DNA of 25,636 nt from Bacillota bacterium (GTDB lineage: Bacteria > Bacillota > Clostridia > Peptostreptococcales > Anaerovoracaceae). The position numbers and the translations under genes were made by a program. The stretch covers positions 1-25,636 of the forward strand of contig JAQSXD010000006.1 in NCBI GenBank assembly GCA_029266295.1. The letters are read 5' to 3'. Positions 14,880-22,511 of the stretch are shown here, piece after piece. How positions within the stretch are numbered: the first letter of the stretch is position 1; each line of letters starts with the position of its first letter. Under the pieces are notes generated by a model that was given only the letters and a program-made list of their open reading frames with translations, was not told the DNA's origin and ran no database searches.

Positions 14880-16328
14880 TTATTCCAAATCTTCTCCGTT
14901 GGTTTCGATAACTTTCCGATACCAGTAAAATGACTTTTTTCTGGTTCGTTTCAGGGTTCCATTACCAGTATCGTCCTTATCCACATGGATCAGTCCGTAT
15001 CGCTTTTTCATCTCACCGGTGCCGGAGCTGACCAGATCCATGGCGGACCATACGGTATAGCCCATAAGGTCAACTTGATCTTCAAGAGCCCGCCCCATCT
15101 CCAAAATGTGCTCTTTTAGATACGCAATCCGATAATCATCCTGAATCTCACCGCTGCCGTCAATTTCGTCCACAGCGCCCAGACCGTTTTCCACCACAAA
15201 CATGGGAATTCCATATCTATCATAGATCTTATTCAAGGTATAACGGATACCCTTGGGGTCCACCTGCCAGCCCCATTCACTCGCCTTCAGATACGGATTC
15301 TTCACCCCGCCGAGCAGATTGCCCATGGTGGTCTCATGACCTTCTTCCGTAGTAACACAATTGCTCATATAATAGGAAAACGAGTAGAAATCCACACAGC
15401 CTTCTTTTAAAATCTGTTGGTCCTCCCGTTCAAACAAGATCTGCAAATCATGCTTTTGAAAATAATTGAATGCAAAATACGGATATGCCCCTCTGACCTG
15501 TACGTCAGCACAGAAATTATTGATGATCTGATCCAGCTCCTGCTGCAGGAGTAGATCTTCCGGCCTGCAAGTCAGCGGATACATGGTGATATGTGCAATC
15601 ATGCAGCCGACTTTAAAATCGGGGTTGATCTCATGGGCTGCTTTCACCGCCCTTGCACTTGCCAGAAACACATGATGCAGCGCCTGAAAGCGCAGCTGCA
15701 TGTCATCCAGAGGATTTGCAATCTCCTCTTCCTCCTGATTTATAATGCCGAGAACTTCCAGATTTCCCATTGGCATGGTCCCAAAGTTTATTTCATTGAA
15801 GGTCAGCCAATATTTCACTTTGTCCTTATACCGTTCCAATACCGTTTTGGCATACCGCTCGAAAAATGTGATGACCTCTCGATTGGCAAAGCCTCCGTAC
15901 CGTTTCACCAGATTGTGGGGGATTTCAAAGTGGCTCAGTGTTACAAGGGGTTCCATGTGGTACCGTCGGCACTCGTCAAAGACGTTGTCATAGAACCGCA
16001 GGCCCTCTTCGCTTGGCGTTTCATCATCCCCATTTGGAAAAATCCGGCTCCATGCGATGGATAAGCGGAATACCTTGCATCCCATTTCAGCAAGCAGAGC
16101 GATATCCTGTTGATAATGATGATAAAAATCCACTGCCTCATGGCTAGGATATTTTTCATCCGCCAATATTTCAGAAGTAAATCTTCTATTTTTATGAAGC
16201 GAACCCGCCGTCAAATGATCGCAGATACTTTCTTTTTTTCCGCCAATATTCCAGGCGCCTTCACATTGGTTTGCAGCAACTGCCGCCCCCCATAAAAAAC
16301 CGTTTGGAAACAAATGATCTTCCTCCAT
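14880..16328 (-). CDS. bglA: 6-phospho-beta-glucosidase, GH1
   Basis: This 482-residue GH1 enzyme hydrolyses 6-phospho-beta-glucosides (such as phosphorylated cellobiose, arbutin or salicin) made by the PTS. It shows the N-terminal F-L-W-G-A-A-V-A-A-N-Q-C-E-G signature, the acid/base Glu179 (L-T-F-N-E-I-N) and the nucleophile Glu380 (V-V-E-N-G). It also has the 6-phosphate-binding tail S-S-G-T-G-E-M-K-K-R-Y-G, which separates phospho- from plain glucosidases. It starts 7 nt after bglP. The ATG at 16328 has only a weak upstream site; a TTG at 16313 has GGAGG 7 nt upstream and would give a start closer to typical GH1 proteins. The function is secure and the start uncertain. Confidence 0.95.
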   Translation of the reverse strand: MEEDHLFPNGFLWGAAVAANQCEGAWNIGGKKESICDHLTAGSLHKNRRFTSEILADEKYPSHEAVDFYHHYQQDIALLAEMGCKVFRLSIAWSRIFPNGDDETPSEEGLRFYDNVFDECRRYHMEPLVTLSHFEIPHNLVKRYGGFANREVITFFERYAKTVLERYKDKVKYWLTFNEINFGTMPMGNLEVLGIINQEEEEIANPLDDMQLRFQALHHVFLASARAVKAAHEINPDFKVGCMIAHITMYPLTCRPEDLLLQQELDQIINNFCADVQVRGAYPYFAFNYFQKHDLQILFEREDQQILKEGCVDFYSFSYYMSNCVTTEEGHETTMGNLLGGVKNPYLKASEWGWQVDPKGIRYTLNKIYDRYGIPMFVVENGLGAVDEIDGSGEIQDDYRIAYLKEHILEMGRALEDQVDLMGYTVWSAMDLVSSGTGEMKKRYGLIHVDKDDTGNGTLKRTRKKSFYWYRKVIETNGEDLE

Positions 16329-16335
16329 TCATCCG

Positions 16336-18171
16336 TTATAGCAATGCGATAAAATCTTCTCCGGCACGGATCGGCAAATTGGATTCATTGATTACAACAA
16401 GGTCCAGATAATCGTCCGAATTGGAAACCACAACCGGCGTATCCAACGAATAACCTTCCTTAAGAATCGCCTCCCGGTCAAAGGTAACCAGTAAATCTCC
16501 CTTTTTAACCTTGTCCCCTTGATTGACATGAGCCTTGAAGTGCTTTCCTTCCAGCTTTACCGTATCCATGCCAATATGAATTAATATTTCGCATCCCTTG
16601 TCAGACAGAAGTCCGATGGCATGTTTCGTTGGAAACAGACAAATAACAGTTCCATCAAAGGGCGCCACAACCTTCCCCTCGCTTGGCAGAATAGCTGCAC
16701 CCTTGCCCAACGCACCCTGTGAAAAGGCTCCGTCTTTAATCTGATCCAGCGGTTTGACCAATCCGGTTACCGGAGAAACGATCATTTCCTTTTCATTGTT
16801 TTTGCAACTAACAGGTTCACATTGATTTTTTGCAAACTTGGCATCTTTATAAGTAAAAAATGCAACCACAAATCCCAGAACGAAGGTAATCGCAGTTAGA
16901 ATCAGGCAGCGGACAAAGCTGACACCCGGCTGGCTTGGATCTAACAATGCGGGAATTTCAAAGATTCCCATTCCTGCCATGGTATGATATTTCAGTCCCA
17001 AGAGAGCGGTACCCGCTCCGGCAAGCGCACCTGTCAGGCAGGAGAGCACAAACATTTTCATGCGGGGCAATAAAATACCATAGATCGCCGGTTCGGTTAC
17101 ACCGAAGATCCCGGAAACCCACGCCGGTAAAGCGATTTGTTTTAAAGACTTATCCTTTGTCTTGAGCCAGATCGCAAAGATCATACCGGTGGTACTGAAG
17201 GATACAAAGGTGGTGAATGCCAGAATCGGATCAGGCGTACCGGAAATAATGTTTGTGATACATAAAACGACCAGCACAATATGAACGCCCAAAATAATCA
17301 GTACCTGCCATAGTCCTCCCACCAGGAGACCTGCAAATACCGGGCTTAATTGATAGACATATAAAACAGCCTGTGTGATTCCGTTTGAAAGCATGTTTGC
17401 AAGAGGCCCGATCACAACAAACCCAATGGGTACTGAAATGAGCAGAACGAGCATCGGTGTAATAAAGGTCTTGACCATATCAGGAATGACCTTGTTAAAG
17501 AAGGACTCCAGCGGCTTCGCTAGTGCCACAATTAAAATAACCGGCAGAAGTGTCGATGTATACGTGGCATTGATCACATGACCGAGCAGGCTGACATCCA
17601 TACCATTAATCGTCGGATAGCATAAGGACGCGCCGATAACCAGACCGAGAAAGGGGTTCATATTCAGCTTCTTTGCGGTATTGTACCCGATGACAACCGG
17701 AAGGAAGAAGAATACAGAATCGCCGATGGCATTCAGCAAGGTGTAGATCCCATCTTCACCCGAATAAGCCCCAATGTAGGACAGCACCGAATTCAGTCCC
17801 TTCAGCATACCGCAAACGCAAAGCATTGCAATGGAAGGCATCATAATTCCGGTAACCAGATCTAGGGCTTTCTCTTTCAGACCCATCTTTTTCTCAGGGG
17901 CACAAGTCACTGATGAGGAAGCAAATTCTGCGCATTTGCAGACGTCGTCGTATACTTGCGGCACATGATTTCCTATGACCACCTGATACTGCCCGGAACT
18001 TCGCATGACCGTAATCACGCCGTCCATATTTTTCAGGACTTCATCTTTTGCCAGGCTCTCGTCTTTCAGATTAAAACGCAATCTGGTGACACAATGCACT
18101 AAGCTGATGATGTTTTCTTTGCCTCCGACATTTTCAATAATGTCATTGGCCAATGAATCGTACTTTCCCAT
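16336..18171 (-). CDS. bglP: PTS beta-glucoside-specific EIIBCA component
   Basis: This 611-residue membrane permease imports and phosphorylates beta-glucosides. Domains run EIIB (1-80; phosphocysteine Cys27 in V-H-C-V-T-R-L-R-F), EIIC (about 100-445; roughly ten helices, with the G-V-T-E-P-A-I-Y-G segment), and a C-terminal EIIA of the glucose type (about 460-611; phospho-His near 532 in I-L-I-H-I-G-M-D-T-V). The ATG at 18171 has GGAGG 8 nt upstream; an ATG five codons earlier lies just upstream and overlaps that site. It is followed by bglA with a 7-nt gap. Its Shine-Dalgarno region can pair with the 3' end of the RAT-like sequence at 18211-18237, hinting at leader control of translation. 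It likely also regulates LicT by phosphorylating its PRDs. Confidence 0.96.
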   Translation of the reverse strand: MGKYDSLANDIIENVGGKENIISLVHCVTRLRFNLKDESLAKDEVLKNMDGVITVMRSSGQYQVVIGNHVPQVYDDVCKCAEFASSSVTCAPEKKMGLKEKALDLVTGIMMPSIAMLCVCGMLKGLNSVLSYIGAYSGEDGIYTLLNAIGDSVFFFLPVVIGYNTAKKLNMNPFLGLVIGASLCYPTINGMDVSLLGHVINATYTSTLLPVILIVALAKPLESFFNKVIPDMVKTFITPMLVLLISVPIGFVVIGPLANMLSNGITQAVLYVYQLSPVFAGLLVGGLWQVLIILGVHIVLVVLCITNIISGTPDPILAFTTFVSFSTTGMIFAIWLKTKDKSLKQIALPAWVSGIFGVTEPAIYGILLPRMKMFVLSCLTGALAGAGTALLGLKYHTMAGMGIFEIPALLDPSQPGVSFVRCLILTAITFVLGFVVAFFTYKDAKFAKNQCEPVSCKNNEKEMIVSPVTGLVKPLDQIKDGAFSQGALGKGAAILPSEGKVVAPFDGTVICLFPTKHAIGLLSDKGCEILIHIGMDTVKLEGKHFKAHVNQGDKVKKGDLLVTFDREAILKEGYSLDTPVVVSNSDDYLDLVVINESNLPIRAGEDFIALL

Positions 18172-18179
18172 TTTTTGTT

Positions 18180-18237
18180 CCTCCATTTTTCTTTTTATTT
18201 GAAATATGAAGGTATAGCCAACTCAATGTAACCATCC
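18180..18237 (-). promoter_or_regulatory. RAT-like element 2 with Shine-Dalgarno-pairing tail
   Basis: Right after the licT stop, 27 nt (plus 18211-18237) repeat the conserved flanks of RAT1: GGATGGTTA at the 5' end and GCTATACC at the 3' end. The centre is shortened and can form only two base pairs. No terminator follows. Instead CCUUCAU (plus 18206-18212), which shares the RAT 3' CC, can pair over 7 bp (one G-U) with AUGGAGG (plus 18180-18186), the bglP ribosome site. Direct folding is visible by inspection; regulation is inferred. Confidence 0.55.
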
Positions 18238-18239
18238 AG

Positions 18240-19082
18240 TCATAAAACGGACTTGTAAACGATTCGTTCTATATGAATCGTCAGATATAATTTTTCGTCA
18301 TTTGAGATATCATAGTTAAATTTTGATTTCAAAAAGGCGCTGATTTTTTCTGCACATTCATATGAATTCACATATTTTAATTTGACTGTGTTCAGCAAAT
18401 CGTCTTGATGATCGTCCAGATACGTCTTACCTTCTAATATCCTTTGCGCGAAAAATTTCAGGTGTGTGATAAAGCGATAATGATTTACAGAATCCTCCTG
18501 GAAGGAAATATGAAAGTTATATTGTATGATATTGGAGATATCTGTTATAATTTCAGAAATTTTATGCATATCCTCGACATGCTGACTCTGCGAAGACTCA
18601 ACAATATGGATCGCGATAAATCCTGCTTCATCATCAGGCAAGCGTATTGAGAACCTTTTTTCAACCATATCGAGAACCTTTAACCCGATATTGAATTCCT
18701 TTTTATAATATCGCTTAATTTCCCAGAGAATTGCGTTCCGCACAAAGATCCCTTCGCTAGCGTTTTTGATTGCACCATAAAGATGGTCAATCAAAGAAAT
18801 ATAAATGGTGTCGTTTAATTTCTGATCCAGCGCATTCGTGACATAGGTTATGATATCCTCGCCCAGCTCTATGAACTCTCCGGGGATATATGTCATCAGC
18901 TGCTGAAACTTGGTGTTGGCATCCGGGTCAGACAGTATGAAGACCTTATCAATCTTCTCTTGGTCAACTACTTCTCCGCATCTTTTTTTATATCCCAACC
19001 CGCAGCCCATAACGATTTTTTCGATTCCGTCATGATCTGTTATTACAACAGCGTTATTATTGAAGATTTTTTGAATGATCAT
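18240..19082 (-). CDS. licT: BglG/LicT-family transcriptional antiterminator
   Basis: This 280-residue RNA-binding antiterminator prevents early transcription stop in beta-glucoside PTS operons. It has the CAT RNA-binding domain (1-55; N-N-N-A-V near the start) and two PTS regulation domains. The four regulatory histidines sit at His100, His159, His207 and His270, essentially the B. subtilis LicT positions. I chose the ATG at 19082 because AAAGGAGG lies 6 nt upstream and the start M-I-I-Q-K-I-F-N-N-N matches the family; the ATG 36 nt earlier would add an unrelated tail. It precedes bglP by 68 nt with a RAT-like element between, and its own leader carries a RAT and terminator, so it is likely autoregulated. 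Confidence 0.95.
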   Translation of the reverse strand: MIIQKIFNNNAVVITDHDGIEKIVMGCGLGYKKRCGEVVDQEKIDKVFILSDPDANTKFQQLMTYIPGEFIELGEDIITYVTNALDQKLNDTIYISLIDHLYGAIKNASEGIFVRNAILWEIKRYYKKEFNIGLKVLDMVEKRFSIRLPDDEAGFIAIHIVESSQSQHVEDMHKISEIITDISNIIQYNFHISFQEDSVNHYRFITHLKFFAQRILEGKTYLDDHQDDLLNTVKLKYVNSYECAEKISAFLKSKFNYDISNDEKLYLTIHIERIVYKSVL

Positions 19083-19192
19083 TTCTACACCTCCTTTCAT
19101 CAGTCTTATTGGTTCCAATCAGTATCCACAATAAGGCATTTGCATCCAGCCCTCGATTGAAACCGCAGCCTTTGAGCACAACCCCTGATAAC

Positions 19193-19241
19193 AAAAAAAC
19201 CTGCTTATGAATTATTCTATCCAAATAACTCACAAACAGGT
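19193..19241 (-). terminator. RAT-controlled terminator in the licT leader
   Basis: On minus, an 18-bp stem (plus arms 19224-19241 and 19199-19216, three G-U pairs) with a 7-nt loop is followed by seven U residues (plus 19193-19199). Its 5' arm shares ACC with the 3' end of RAT1, so RAT formation by LicT would block it. It probably also terminates pepV, whose stop is at 19327. Confidence 0.88.
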
Positions 19242-19267
19242 ATAGCTCGCTAATGCGATCACCATCC
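19239..19267 (-). promoter_or_regulatory. RAT1, ribonucleic antiterminator of the bgl operon
   Basis: This 29-nt element, the usual RAT length, reads GGAUGGUGA-UCGC-AUUA-GCGA-GCUAUACC on minus. It has GG/CC at the base, a UCGC/GCGA stem and an AUUA loop. Internal-loop bases differ from the common AUUGUUA/GCAAAA versions, and RAT2 shares the same deviations. It overlaps the terminator at 19193-19241. Confidence 0.85.
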
Positions 19268-19283
19268 CTTAATTGATGGTTTT

Positions 19284-19312
19284 ATTATAATTGATGAAAT
19301 TTTCTTTTGCAA
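19284..19312 (-). promoter_or_regulatory. Sigma-A promoter of the licT-bglP-bglA operon
   Basis: On minus, TTGCAA (plus 19307-19312), 17 nt, then TATAAT (plus 19284-19289). The start is expected near 19277, only about ten nucleotides before RAT1. The -35 lies 14 nt beyond the pepV stop. Confidence 0.85.
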
Positions 19313-19326
19313 TACAAATCTAAATT

Positions 19327-20745
19327 TTATTTTGTCAGCCGGTAAATGGCTTCCGCATAAATCGATCCCGCTTTGATCATCTGTGAAATCTGGACTTTTT
19401 CATCCTTCTGATGCTCCAGTTCAGGGTCGCCCGGAAACAACGCCCCGAAGGCCATACAATTGGGGATTGCCCTGGCAAAGGTTGCCCCTCCGATGACAGA
19501 AGGTTTGGTTTCCATATCACCACTAATCTCACGGTAGGTTTCCACCAGCGTCTTTACCACAGGATTGTCGGATTCCTGGTAGATTGACCGGATGTGATCG
19601 AAGACCTCCAGTGTAAACCCGCTTTCTCTAATCGCTGCTTCTAATCCCCCGCAAACCGCTTCCTGTGACGCAGTAACCGGATAACGAATATCAATGGTTA
19701 CTCTTGCGCCGCTTGAGTCGAAAACCACTCCCCCAACATTGAAGGTCAGTGCTCCGGAAAGTTCATCCTCCATTTTGCAGCCAATTCTGCTCCCATCCAA
19801 ATGAAAACCAATCTTATCATGATAGAAATTCACAAAGTGGTTTGCATCATTGTTTGCAAAATGGACCATTCCGAGTAAATCCATCGCCATGGAAATGGCG
19901 TTCTTTCCTCTTTCAGGAACAGCAGCATGCGCAGGTTCTCCTTTAACGGATACGGTTCGTCTACCGTCGTCAGAAATTATCTTAATTTCATATCCCTTTT
20001 GCTTTGCTTCCACATTGATTTTCTGGCAAAGTTCATCTAACTCAGTTTCCGTCCCTGTAATCACCATTTCTGCATGTCCTGCAACAACATTGGGGGCCGT
20101 TCCGCCCTCAACACGTTCCAGGACAAGCCGTTCTGTTCCGGTTAATGAGGTCCCTTCCGTACTTTCTTTTACAAGATCAAGCTGCAATAAACCTTTCTCA
20201 CACTGTACCAGAGGAAAGTCGGCATCGGGGACGATACCAAAATCCGGCGCTTTTTCATGCTGCAGATAATATTTCATTCCGTCCCAGCTCGCTTCTTCAT
20301 CCAGACCCAATATCAGCCGAACAGTCTTTTTCGGTTGGAATCCCAAATCTTTCAGCACCTTCATAGCGTAAAGCCCGGCCATGGTTGGGCCTTTGTCATC
20401 CTGAGCTCCGCGTCCGACAATCCAGTCATCGTCCTCTATCGTTCCTCCAAATGGATCGTAAGTCCATTCGTCTCCCTCCGGAACCACATCAATATGACCG
20501 ACGACTGCCATGATTCCCTCTTCACTGCCTGGAAAATCAATATGTCCGCCGTAGTGATCGACGTTCTTCACTTCAAAACCCATTGATTTACCAAGATCAA
20601 GCATATAGGAAAATGCTCTTTGAACTTCTTTCCCGAAAGGATACACTCCGTCGGCTTCCGTTGCCACACTTGGAATCCGGATCAAGCCCTGCAAATCAGA
20701 AATAAAACGCTCCCGGTTTTTTTCAAACTCTTTTTTGATATCCAT
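19327..20745 (-). CDS. pepV: Dipeptidase PepV, M20 family
   Basis: This 472-residue zinc dipeptidase has the PepV length and motifs. Metal ligands and catalytic residues are visible: His84 and Asp86 (G-H-I-D-V-V-P), Asp117 (Q-D-D-K-G-P), Glu150-Glu151 (L-D-E-E-A), Asp174 (V-P-D-A-D-F) and a C-terminal His in P-E-L-E-H-Q-K-D-E. The central lid domain splits the catalytic core as in PepV. It should release amino acids from dipeptides in the cytosol. It lies 111 nt after the YfcC-like gene, with AAGGGG before the ATG, and is probably part of that transcription unit. It may supply or use amino acids handled by the carrier and the amidohydrolase. Confidence 0.94.
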   Translation of the reverse strand: MDIKKEFEKNRERFISDLQGLIRIPSVATEADGVYPFGKEVQRAFSYMLDLGKSMGFEVKNVDHYGGHIDFPGSEEGIMAVVGHIDVVPEGDEWTYDPFGGTIEDDDWIVGRGAQDDKGPTMAGLYAMKVLKDLGFQPKKTVRLILGLDEEASWDGMKYYLQHEKAPDFGIVPDADFPLVQCEKGLLQLDLVKESTEGTSLTGTERLVLERVEGGTAPNVVAGHAEMVITGTETELDELCQKINVEAKQKGYEIKIISDDGRRTVSVKGEPAHAAVPERGKNAISMAMDLLGMVHFANNDANHFVNFYHDKIGFHLDGSRIGCKMEDELSGALTFNVGGVVFDSSGARVTIDIRYPVTASQEAVCGGLEAAIRESGFTLEVFDHIRSIYQESDNPVVKTLVETYREISGDMETKPSVIGGATFARAIPNCMAFGALFPGDPELEHQKDEKVQISQMIKAGSIYAEAIYRLTK

Positions 20746-20856
20746 ATCTTTCCCCTTAATTTCAGCTTTTCAATCTTGTTTGACAAAAGTCTGTGCAGTC
20801 CCTTTCCCCGAGCTTCCTGCGCAGTCCAACTTTATTCGTTTCCAAAATGGATCCTT

Positions 20857-22380
20857 TTATCCAAAAGTAGCCTGAAGCAGCAGCATGACAACGCCGAGAA
20901 TGGTCAGCAGTCCTAGAAGCGGCATCAGGAAGCGTACATATTTTACATATGGTACCTTAACCATTTCACAGGTAATCAGTGCAAGACTGCAAGGCGATAT
21001 TGCCGTTATGATCCCCAGCCCATAGATGTATGCAGAAATGACCAGTTCTCTGGGAAGTCCTACTGCATCAGCAAGAGGCGCCATGATTGGAATGGTCAGT
21101 ACTGCAAGTGCAGAAGACGAATTGATAAAAAAGCCTAGGATCATGAAGATGAACATGAGAATCACAAGGAAGAAATAGGGATTCATATCACCCACACCGC
21201 TGATCAGTCCTTGCAGTATGGTGTCCTGAATTCTTCCGCTCTCCAGTAGAAGGTTAACGCTTCTGGAAAATCCGATGATCATGCCTACCCCTACAAGCGC
21301 AGAAGCTCCGGTGATGAATTCTTCAAAGAACACCTTCTCAGGCAATCCCAAAATAATGCCGATGATAACACCACCAACGATAAAGACCGCAGTCATCTCG
21401 CCAAACCACCATTCCAGATTGATTACACCGTAGATCATGACAGCGAAACATGCCAGAAAAACAATCAGCGCAATGGAGTATTTGGGTTTCAAAGGCTGTG
21501 CTTCCTGCTTTTGCTGGAATGCTGCCTCGATTTTGAAACGCTCATCATACACGATTGATTTGGTAGGATCCTTTCTTACTTTGTTTGCATAACGGATGAT
21601 ATAGGCAACGACGATGACGAGGGCTGCAACCAGACCTAGCATTCTCCAGTAGATGCCTGAAGTAAAATCCACCCCGGCGGTGTTGGACGCGATTACCGCA
21701 GAGAAAGGATTTACCGTTGAAAACATGCAGCCGATGGTAGAACCCATATAAATCGACGTAACACAGACAAGCGCGTCGTATTTTGCGGCCAGAAATACAG
21801 GAACAAGCACCGGATAAAGTGCCATTGTCTCTTCAGCCATACCAAAGGTAGTTCCACCCAAAGAAATCAGGAAGGTCATGGCTACGATGAGGATGTATTC
21901 TTTCCCCTGAGTTGCTCTGCTCAGGGCTCCGATTCCAGCGGTAAACGCACCGGAGTAATTTAAAATCCCCAGACAACCTCCTAAAATCAATACGAAGAAC
22001 ATAATGTCGATGGTTTCGTAGATCCCGTTGACGATGGACATGATCACATCCACGAAGTTCTGATGTTGCGGATCTACCTTTTCATAGCTTCCCGGAATGG
22101 CGATGGGCTTCCATATGGTTCCGTCCACCAGTTTGTTTAAATCCGTCTTGATTCCATACTGATCAAGTGTCTCCTGCGTTGCAGGCACTTCACTTTCATC
22201 CCCGCTTGGAGCTGTGATGGTAAATGCCGCAGTCTCATCATTGTAGATCAGCGTTGAATACGCTCCTGCCGGTATTATGTAGGTTAAAACGGCAGCAATC
22301 ATTAATAAAATAAAAGTAATTAACCATGCCGAGGGAAAAGATAGCCCGCGTTTTTTCTTTTCTACCATTTCTTCTGTCAT
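20857..22380 (-). CDS. YfcC-family carrier (IT superfamily)
   Basis: This 507-residue membrane protein belongs to the YfcC/DcuC-like family (ion transporter superfamily) found with amino-acid and peptide catabolism genes. A charged tail is followed by the first helix ending I-I-P-A-G-A-Y, then a hydrophilic loop of about 70 residues, then about ten helices. Conserved stretches are G-G-T-T-F-G-M-A-E-E-T, S-T-I-G-C-M-F-S-T-V-N-P-F, and I-N-S-S-S-A-L-A-V-L-T-I-P-I-M-A-P-L, typical of this family. AAGGAGG lies before the ATG next to two palindromes. The neighbours (peptidase and amidohydrolase) suggest uptake or exchange of an amino acid, dipeptide or acylated amino acid. The exact substrate is unknown. 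Confidence 0.9.
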   Translation of the reverse strand: MTEEMVEKKKRGLSFPSAWLITFILLMIAAVLTYIIPAGAYSTLIYNDETAAFTITAPSGDESEVPATQETLDQYGIKTDLNKLVDGTIWKPIAIPGSYEKVDPQHQNFVDVIMSIVNGIYETIDIMFFVLILGGCLGILNYSGAFTAGIGALSRATQGKEYILIVAMTFLISLGGTTFGMAEETMALYPVLVPVFLAAKYDALVCVTSIYMGSTIGCMFSTVNPFSAVIASNTAGVDFTSGIYWRMLGLVAALVIVVAYIIRYANKVRKDPTKSIVYDERFKIEAAFQQKQEAQPLKPKYSIALIVFLACFAVMIYGVINLEWWFGEMTAVFIVGGVIIGIILGLPEKVFFEEFITGASALVGVGMIIGFSRSVNLLLESGRIQDTILQGLISGVGDMNPYFFLVILMFIFMILGFFINSSSALAVLTIPIMAPLADAVGLPRELVISAYIYGLGIITAISPCSLALITCEMVKVPYVKYVRFLMPLLGLLTILGVVMLLLQATFG

Positions 22381-22391
22381 TTTTGCCTCCT

Positions 22392-22430
22392 TATAAATAA
22401 TTATTTATAAAATCCTCATTGGGATTTTAT
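22392..22430. other. Overlapping palindromes in the YfcC-gene leader
   Basis: A perfect 18-bp palindrome, TATAAATAATTATTTATA (22392-22409), overlaps a perfect 9-bp hairpin ATAAAATCC / GGATTTTAT (22407-22415 and 22422-22430). The pair directly abuts the AAGGAGG site. They could be a weak terminator, a translational hairpin or a binding site; no -24/-12 promoter was found here. Confidence 0.5.
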
Positions 22431-22511
22431 ATCATTGGTTTTGTTTGTAAGATGTGCAATCAGTATTCTACCACTTCCTTTCCGAATAAGCGATACCCTG
22501 CAAAAAAAATT

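Noticed and set aside
20791..20827. Repeated CTGYGCAGTCC (20791-20801 and 20817-20827) before pepV
   Set aside because: Only two short copies with no promoter context; it may be chance, so it was not called as operators.
22440..22480. Possible -24/-12 promoter before the YfcC-type gene
   Set aside because: TGG and TTGC are both present but GG and GC are 13 nt apart rather than the required 10.
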